Origin: an uncultured bacterium
GTDB lineage: Bacteria > Bacillota > Clostridia > Oscillospirales > Acutalibacteraceae
DNA: 15,741 nucleotides
NCBI GenBank assembly: GCA_905215105.1
Contig: CAJMOI010000032.1
Span: 1 to 15,741, forward strand
Direction of reading: 5' to 3'
Positions 7,829 to 13,500 of this stretch are shown piece by piece (within the stretch, counting starts at the first letter, position 1; each line of letters begins with the position of its first letter). The translations under genes and the position numbers were made by a program. The notes under the pieces are model-generated. The model worked only from the letters and a program-made list of their open reading frames with translations, made no database searches and was not told the DNA's origin.

Positions 7829-8443
7829 TTATTTAATCCAGTTCAGCTTGCCAATGATGGGAAGTTCTTTGGCTTTTCCCCGAACAGCGTTGACGATGCC
7901 CAGAACAGCCAGCGCCAGAATGGGCAGCGACAGCAGGAAAACCACTGCGCTGATATACCAGGGAGTGGCAGAATAGGTAATGGGAATTCCCATGACATAC
8001 TGTGTATGGGGGACTTTGATGAGCATCAGCAGAAAACTGAGAACGCTGTATGCAATATCCACAATCAGCAGGGTCATTCCCTGTTTGGCATGAAACCGGG
8101 TATAAGGGGAGTTGGGGGCAGCAAACCACGGAATCAGAACCAATAGTCCCAGATAGGACAGAACCGCCATTACGGTGCTGTTCTGAATGTCCTGGGGATC
8201 ATATTCCGCCGTATGATCCTCGGTATCCAGAAATGCTTTCACGGAATCGGGCATCTGGCTCGGTGCTTTGGGCGGTTGATAATCGGTATTATAAGGTGTC
8301 TGCTGAGAATTGTCCGGAGTAAAGCTGTCCGGTTGGAAAGGGTTATTGGGCTGTTGGGGAGCAGGTGGCACCGGTGCTCCGCAGGATGCGCAGAAGTTGG
8401 CGCCTTCCGGTAGATGATTGCCGCACTTTTCGCAGAATGGCAT
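7829..8443 (-). CDS. Zinc-ribbon membrane protein, DUF4870-like
   Basis: This 204-residue protein begins with a four-cysteine zinc ribbon, CEKCG then CASCG, in residues about 4-22. A proline/glutamine-rich linker of about 60 residues follows. The C-terminal half has three likely membrane segments (around AVLSYLGLLVLIPWF, LLIVDIAYSVLSFLLMLI and AVVFLLSLPILALAVLGIV). The stretch between the first two, RFHAKQGMTLL, and the final GIVNAVRGKAKELPIIGKL are typical of small DUF4870/Tic20-like proteins of Firmicutes, whose function is unknown. I chose the ATG at 8443 because AAAGGAGG (8451-8458 on this strand) is 7 bases upstream and the zinc ribbon begins right after it. A longer in-frame start at 8524 would overlap the promoter. 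It is transcribed alone from its own promoter. Confidence 0.82.
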   Translation of the reverse strand: MPFCEKCGNHLPEGANFCASCGAPVPPAPQQPNNPFQPDSFTPDNSQQTPYNTDYQPPKAPSQMPDSVKAFLDTEDHTAEYDPQDIQNSTVMAVLSYLGLLVLIPWFAAPNSPYTRFHAKQGMTLLIVDIAYSVLSFLLMLIKVPHTQYVMGIPITYSATPWYISAVVFLLSLPILALAVLGIVNAVRGKAKELPIIGKLNWIK

Positions 8444-8495
8444 GGGATTTCCTCCTTTGATGTCGTATCTGTGGGAAAAAAGTTTTCCTGAATAC

Positions 8496-8524
8496 ACTAT
8501 AGCATGTTTCGAAGGGGATGGCAA
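8496..8524 (-). promoter_or_regulatory. Sigma-A-type promoter for the zinc-ribbon gene
   Basis: On the minus strand, TTGCCA (8519-8524) and TATAGT (8496-8501) are separated by exactly 17 bases. Each hexamer differs from consensus at one position. Predicted transcription starts near 8489, leaving a leader of about 46 bases before the ATG. Confidence 0.75.
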
Positions 8525-8567
8525 ACAGATTTCACCAAAATACAGCCGGAATCTCCGGGAGTTTTGG

Positions 8568-8596
8568 TTGTCATTTGGAAATCACCGTGGTATACT
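8568..8596 (+). promoter_or_regulatory. Sigma-A-type promoter for the DUF308 gene
   Basis: TTGTCA (8568-8573) and TATACT (8591-8596) are separated by 17 bases, each one base off consensus. The predicted start near 8603 is upstream of AAAGGGG at 8614-8620. It lies back to back with the zinc-ribbon promoter, with the two -35 boxes 43 bases apart. Confidence 0.75.
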
Positions 8597-8629
8597 GAAA
8601 ACAACTTGGAAATAAAGGGGTTGTCGTTC

Positions 8630-9166
8630 GTGTTGCGTGTATATCGATCCAAAAATTCATCCTTGTGGATGTCCATTCTTTATATCGTTGCCGGCGGAGC
8701 GCTGCTGCTGTTCCCGGGAATCAGCGTCAACGTTTTCTGTTGGGCCATAGGTGCTTTGCTGATGGTGTATGGTCTGGTATATCTTTTCCGTGGCTGGAGA
8801 CTGAAAAAGGCCCAGGTGTCTGCTGACGGAGAACTGGTACTGGGATTGCTCACTCTGATTATCGGGCTGCTGTTTTTGTCTGTGCCCAAACTGCTCCTGT
8901 CCATTCTGCCATTTTTACTGGGGTTGATTCTCTTTCTCACCGGTCTGGGAAAAATCCCCATGATGCGTCAGGCATTTGCCCTTCACAGCCGCCGGAAATG
9001 GCTGTTCCTCATCGACATGCTGGTGCCTTTAGTGCTGGGAGTCATTCTGCTTTTCAATCCCTTTGGACTGGTTACCGCTATGATTTCCTTTTTTGGAATT
9101 TGTCTGATTCTGGTGGGAATCCTGGATCTTTCCGGCGTGCTTTGCGGCGGCGATCTCTTTCAGTGA
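8630..9166 (+). CDS. DUF308/HdeD-like integral membrane protein
   Basis: This 178-residue protein is nearly all membrane: six hydrophobic segments in two sets of three, separated by short polar loops. The repeated pattern of a helix, a short loop with a Pro-Gly or Asn-Pro turn (LLLFPGISVN, ILLFNPFGLVTA) and a helix ending in a G-[IL]-x-DLxG-like segment is characteristic of DUF308, the family of acid-resistance protein HdeD. No biochemical role is established in Firmicutes. I chose GTG 8630 because AAAGGGG ends 9 bases upstream and the promoter's predicted start is at about 8603, which excludes the longer ATG-initiated frame from 8504; TTG 8633 is a second possibility. It is transcribed alone and ends before a strong terminator. 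Confidence 0.78.
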   Translation: MLRVYRSKNSSLWMSILYIVAGGALLLFPGISVNVFCWAIGALLMVYGLVYLFRGWRLKKAQVSADGELVLGLLTLIIGLLFLSVPKLLLSILPFLLGLILFLTGLGKIPMMRQAFALHSRRKWLFLIDMLVPLVLGVILLFNPFGLVTAMISFFGICLILVGILDLSGVLCGGDLFQ

Positions 9167-9201
9167 CTGATTTCCTCGAGAATTTTTGAATATTCGGATA
9201 T

Positions 9202-9247
9202 AAAACCGCCCTTCTGTCGTTTTGCAGACGTCAGAAGGGCGGTTTTT
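9202..9247. terminator. Strong intrinsic terminator between convergent genes
   Basis: A 15-base-pair GC-rich stem pairs 9202-9216 (AAAACCGCCCTTCTG) with 9232-9246 (CAGAAGGGCGGTTTT) around a 15-base loop. A T run follows on the plus strand and a shorter one on the minus strand. It ends the DUF308 transcript and probably the AraC-type transcript. Confidence 0.88.
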
Positions 9248-9294
9248 GTGTACAGTGGAGAAAATGAGAGAGAAGAGAGAAAGACAGAAGAAAG

Positions 9295-10182
9295 TCACTG
9301 TTTCAAATCCTCACTGATTTTTTTCATGGAATCAGTCGGGCTGATGCCGATGATTTTTTTGAAGATACGCGAAAAATAATTATAGTCGCTGTATCCTACC
9401 TCAAACGCAGCTTCTGTCACCGACATACCGGTTTCAATCAGGGAAATAGCCCGGTAACAGCGAAGCCGGTTGATATAACGGGTGATGGTGCAGCCGGTAT
9501 GCTTTTTGAAAATCTGACAGAGATAACTCTTGGTCAGTCCGGTTTCTTTCGCCAGGGTTTCCAGAGAAATGGCGCGATTGTAATTGTGCGAGATATAATT
9601 CAGCACATGGCGCGTATAGCGAAGGGAATTGTCATAGGTGGTGAGGGTTTCCATGTTTTCCGGAATGTGAAAATACTTTTGAAAGATAACACTGATTACC
9701 TAAAGCAGCAGCCCTTTCACTGCGATTTCATAACCAAATTCCTGTTGATGATATTCACGGATAATCTCGTCCATCAACTGACATAGCCGGCTGTCCTGAT
9801 GAATGAAGCTGTCAAAGTTCTGGGCATAGATTGTCAGCGCGTCACGATATCGGGAAAGCCGCATGTTTTTGTGTTCCTTTAAAAGCCAGTCCAAATCAAC
9901 TTGTATGACATAATAATGAGTACCGTCTTCAAATTCCAGTGCGTGATGGGGTTCACACCAATTGGCAAAAAAGAGGTCATGGGCATACATCCATCCGGCC
10001 TGGTTTCCGCAGTTTAACCGAATTCCGCCGGAAAGAATGTATTGAAATTCCAGTTCTTCATGCCAGTGCATGGACCAGTCGCTGATGGTGATATCAATTT
10101 TCTGGTTCGTTCGTTCTACAATTCGAATGGGCAAATCCCATTCGGGCAGCGGAGGCTGCCAGTAATAAATTTGATTTGGCAC
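9295..10182 (-). pseudogene. AraC-family transcription regulator interrupted by an in-frame TAG
   Basis: One continuous frame encodes a full regulator of about 295 residues except for a TAG at 9700-9702. The part before it holds a cupin-like sensor domain (HWHEELEFQYILSGG, then the PHHALEFEDGTHYYVIQVD region). The part after it holds the AraC DNA-binding domain with two helix-turn-helices: ISLETLAKETGLTKSYL and MSVTEAAFEVGYSDYNYF, ending FKKIIGISP. The frame reads GLLL-stop-VISVIF; a CAG-to-TAG change is the simplest explanation. I prefer GTG 10182 as start: AAAGGGAGGG (10191-10200) sits at good spacing and the predicted transcript starts near 10224. ATG 10218 is in frame but only six bases from that start. 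The downstream part could restart at ATG 9654, giving a free DNA-binding domain. It is divergent from the GH85 gene, its probable target. Confidence 0.85.
9700..9702 (-). other. In-frame amber codon inside the AraC-type gene
   Basis: TAG on the minus strand separates the sensor and DNA-binding halves with no frame change on either side. The permease gene at 580-582 uses TAG as an ordinary stop, so general TAG reassignment is unlikely. Confidence 0.9.
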
Positions 10183-10190
10183 AACCAAAT

Positions 10191-10200
10191 CCCTCCCTTT
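10191..10200 (-). promoter_or_regulatory. Ribosome binding site deciding the AraC-type start
   Basis: AAAGGGAGGG on the minus strand has its GGAGG core 9 bases before GTG 10182. It would lie inside the coding region if ATG 10218 were used. Confidence 0.65.
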
Positions 10201-10230
10201 AACGGACAATGCGATCATGGATTCATGGAC

Positions 10231-10259
10231 ATTTTCGCGTTTTCCGGAGCAATTGTCAA
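10231..10259 (-). promoter_or_regulatory. Promoter for the AraC-type regulator
   Basis: On the minus strand a perfect TTGACA (10254-10259) is followed after 17 bases by GAAAAT (10231-10236), which matches four of six -10 positions. The predicted start near 10224 supports translation from GTG 10182 rather than ATG 10218. Confidence 0.6.
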
Positions 10260-10294
10260 GCCTTTTTATGAAGTTGGCTGGATTATTGAAATTT

Positions 10295-10323
10295 TGTGCT
10301 ACTCCGTTTTCAAAACTGTGCTA
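10295..10323 (+). repeat. Direct repeats TGTGCTA spaced two helical turns
   Basis: TGTGCTA occurs at 10295-10301 and 10317-10323, a period of 22 bases. AraC-family dimers often bind direct half-sites one face apart at about this spacing. A shorter copy, TGTGC, occurs at 10388-10392. Confidence 0.4.
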
Positions 10324-10327
10324 TGAT
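10319..10327 (+). promoter_or_regulatory. Candidate extended -10 promoter upstream of the GH85 gene
   Basis: TGCTATGAT is an extended -10 element (TGn followed by TATGAT), one base off consensus in the hexamer. No good -35 box lies 16-18 bases upstream, which would fit activator dependence. Start would be near 10334, giving a leader of about 180 bases. Confidence 0.4.
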
Positions 10328-10368
10328 AAAGCGTTTTTTTGTTTTACTATGAACCTGTAGAAAAACGG

Positions 10369-10397
10369 TTGACATGTATTACGTATTTGTGCATTTT
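10369..10397 (+). promoter_or_regulatory. Candidate promoter with perfect -35 and weak -10, upstream of the GH85 gene
   Basis: A perfect TTGACA (10369-10374) is followed after 17 bases by CATTTT (10392-10397), only three of six matches. A weak -10 would need help from an activator, in keeping with the neighbouring AraC-type gene. Start would be near 10404. Confidence 0.45.
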
Positions 10398-10429
10398 GTC
10401 ATAACAAATCATGAAAATGAATGCATGTC
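10371..10429. repeat. Nested inverted repeats in the GH85 upstream region
   Basis: GACATGTATT (10371-10380) pairs with AATGCATGTC (10420-10429) at nine of ten bases, or all ten in RNA with one G-U pair. Inside it ATTTGT (10385-10390) pairs with ACAAAT (10404-10409). They could be operators or a leader RNA fold. Confidence 0.4.
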
Positions 10430-10499
10430 CAATTTAAAAACGGAGTTACCGGGAGGTGAAAAAACAAAAATCAGAGACAGGTAAGCTCAAAGTAAGAGT

Positions 10500-10506
10500 A
10501 AGGAGG
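10500..10506 (+). promoter_or_regulatory. Ribosome binding site deciding the GH85 start
   Basis: AAGGAGG ends 6 bases before ATG 10513, where a textbook signal peptide begins. An upstream in-frame GTG at 10456 lacks a spaced binding site and would bury the signal peptide under 19 basic residues. Confidence 0.85.
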
Positions 10507-10512
10507 ACGTTT

Positions 10513-13500
10513 ATGAAAAACAAATATGGAAAAAGGATTATCGCTCTGTTTCTGGCACTTGCGCTGGGAAGCTCAGCATTTTCCGGAATGACTTTTCCAG
10601 TTTCTGCACAGACAACCGATGAAGGCGGTTCTCAGGCAGAAGCAAAAAGCAGCAGCTCTTATGAACCATGGGAACATGGCTATCGGTTTGTGGATGTTCT
10701 GAATTTTGATCCTTCAACCGACAATTATTCCAAAGAACTGAGAGCACGCGTGCCGCTGCAGGAGCGCAATGAGGCGTTTGCAGCCACGCAGGCCAATCCC
10801 GATTTGACCACAGATGCACAGCTGTATGTCATTTCGTCCGGCGATTATCGTTCCACGGATGTATCGGAAGCCCCCTGGAACGGCAACCAGTCTTATGATG
10901 ACTTTTCCTACAATGCTTACAAGTTCTGGCAGTATACTGACCTGATTGGTGCCGGCGGACGTCCTACATCCGGTATTGATGTGGGAAGTGTTGATAAGGA
11001 ATACGGTACAACGACCATTCCCACCGTTGCAACAATCAACGCTGCACACAAAAACGGCGTTATGGCACTGGGCGAATATTTTGTTCCCAGAACACCCCTG
11101 TACACGGAAGAATGGCTGTACAAGGATGAAAACGGCAATTTCCCCTATGCACAAAAGCTGATTGATATCATGAATTATTATGGTTTCGACGGCTACTTTA
11201 TCAATCAGGAAGAGAGAATTGATGCCTCTTATGTGCCGTTGTTCCGTGAGATGCTGAAGTGGATGCGCGATCAGGGATGCTATATCCAATGGTATGATTC
11301 CATTACCGATGGCGGCTATATTTCCTATCAGAATGTGTTCAACTCCACTAACAGCAACTGGATCTGGAACGAGACCAATGGCCGTGTAACAGATTCCATT
11401 TTCCTCAACTACTGGAACAATCCGGGCAGCATGCAGAGTTCTGCAGATCACGCCATCAGTTTGGGTCTGGACCCCCATGAGGTTGTGTACTATGGTGTAG
11501 AAGGCGGCCAGTGGAGATGGAGCAAGGACCTGGATGGCCTGCGGGATGAAACCGGCAACTCCATTCTGAGCTTTGCCATCTGGGGCAGCCATTTCTATCG
11601 TGAGCAGTACGGCAGAGACGGCAACAAGCGCTATCAGGCAGCTTATCAGTGGCAGAATGAAGAGCGCGAGCGTATGTATTTCACCGCTCCTTCCGAATAT
11701 GTCAATGACTACAGCAGTGTAGACCGTCCTGACGTGGAAGTAACGGATACCGCATTCAAGGGATTCTCCCGCTATATCGCAGAACGTTCCGTCATTAATG
11801 GAACCACCTTCAATACCGATTTCAATAACGGCCATGGTATGCAGTATTTTGAAAACGGTGAAATTTCCCGCGATATGGAATGGACTAACGTCAACCTCCA
11901 GGACATTCTTCCCACCTGGCAGTGGTGGGTGGAAACCACCGATGACAATCTGCTGAATATGGATTGGGATTATGGTCCCAAGCAGGAAAAGATGATGAGT
12001 GACGGCTCCATGTCTACCTTCGACTTTGAGCAGGTAGGCGCATACAACGGTGGTTCTTCTCTGGCCGTTTATGGCGCTGTACAGGGCAGCCAGTTTGTGA
12101 ACCTGTACAAGACCGATCTGGACGTCACTGCTGACAGCAGTATTTCCTTTACCTATAACAAGCCTTCCGCTGATGACAGCTCTGCTATGCAGCTGGGCCT
12201 GATCTTCAAGGATCGCCCCGAAGAGAAGGTTCTCCTTCCCATCGAAGAGTCCGGTAAGCAGACCGACGGCTGGAAGACCGTGGACTTCTCTCTGGCAGAG
12301 TATGCCGGCAGAGAGATTGCCGCAATCGGCCTGGAAATTTCCGCTTCCGAAAAGGTTGACGCTTATCAGGTAAACCTGGGCGGCCTGAAGGTCAGCGACG
12401 GCAAGACTTATACCCCCGACGCTCCCACCGGTCTGGTGCTTGACAGAGAGTTTGATTCCACTGGTGAAATCCAGCTTTCCTGGGACATCAATGAGAATTA
12501 CGACGAAGTGCAGCTGTATCGCATTTACGCGGAATATGCCGACGGTTCCGAACGTTTCGTAGGCGGCGCGTATACGGACAACTACTACATCGAAACTCTG
12601 GAAAATCCCGAAGAGATTACCGCTCTGAAACTGTATGCTGTGGGTCCTGACGGCTCCATGAGCGACGCTGCTTCCGTTCCCATGAATACCGGCAAGCAGG
12701 TTTCCGATATCAAGGCAGCCAGCGGCGACAATCAGCTGACAGTTACCTGGGCTGACTCTGACGAAGAGTATCAGAGCGTGAAGGTTGAGCTGTCCTACTG
12801 GTACAGTGAAAAAGAAAATCCGGAAGCCATTACTGTCGAAAAGGGCGCCGGAGAAGCTGTGTTTGACATTCCTCTGGAAGACGGCAGCGAGTATATTCTT
12901 ACTCTGACCACAATCAATGCCGACGGTTCCGAAAACGCTCCTGTAGATTATTTTGGTGAGCTGGCTGACAATTACTGCGAACCCTTTGAAGGCGAGTTCC
13001 GCCACGAGGGCAGCACTGATGACTACATTCTGACCACGCCTCCCGCAGAGGACTGGGCTGTGATGAATGTGGAAATCAACGGTTCCACTACCGAATATAA
13101 GAGAATTGGCGGACAGTCTCCTGTTGGTATTGAGATTGAAAAGACCGGTCTTCAGTATGCAGTTGTCACACTGGAAGATCGGAATGGGAATCAGTCGGCT
13201 CCCGTTACCTTCCTTTTTATTGACGGAGAGCCTATCAGTAACAATAGGGAATATACGGAAGAAATCGTACCTGATACAGAACTGCGCGAAGCCTTGCAGG
13301 AACTGTTGGGACCGACTTTTGGTGATCTGACCGGATATCAGGGTGAGCTGGATCTGTCCGGACGTCCTATCAGTGATCTGACTGGCCTGAACCTGATTGC
13401 TGGCCTGACCAGCCTGAATCTGTCCGGCACCAATATCACGACTCTGGAAAAGGGAATGCTCCCCAGCGGTCTGACTTCTTTGAATCTGTCCGGCTGTGAA

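Larger units (their letters stand above)
10301..10446. repeat. Inverted repeat enclosing the GH85 promoter region
   Basis: ACTCCGTTTTCAAA (10301-10314) and TTTAAAAACGGAGT (10433-10446) are reverse complements at 13 of 14 positions, the outer ten perfectly. They flank 118 bases (10315-10432) that contain both candidate promoters of the GH85 gene. This could be an invertible segment, a pair of operator sites, or chance in AT-rich DNA. Confidence 0.55.

Noticed and set aside
8444..8524. Longer N-terminus of the zinc-ribbon protein from 8524
   Set aside because: It overlaps a well-formed promoter and skips the strong ribosome binding site before ATG 8443.
9700..9702. TAG reassigned to an amino acid in this organism
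   Set aside because: The permease gene ends with TAG directly before the next ribosome binding site, and no other gene in the window has an internal TAG. A local mutation is simpler.
10456..10512. GTG start 19 codons upstream for the GH85 gene
   Set aside because: No spaced ribosome binding site precedes it, and it would place a basic extension before a well-formed signal peptide. ATG 10513 has AAGGAGG at ideal spacing.
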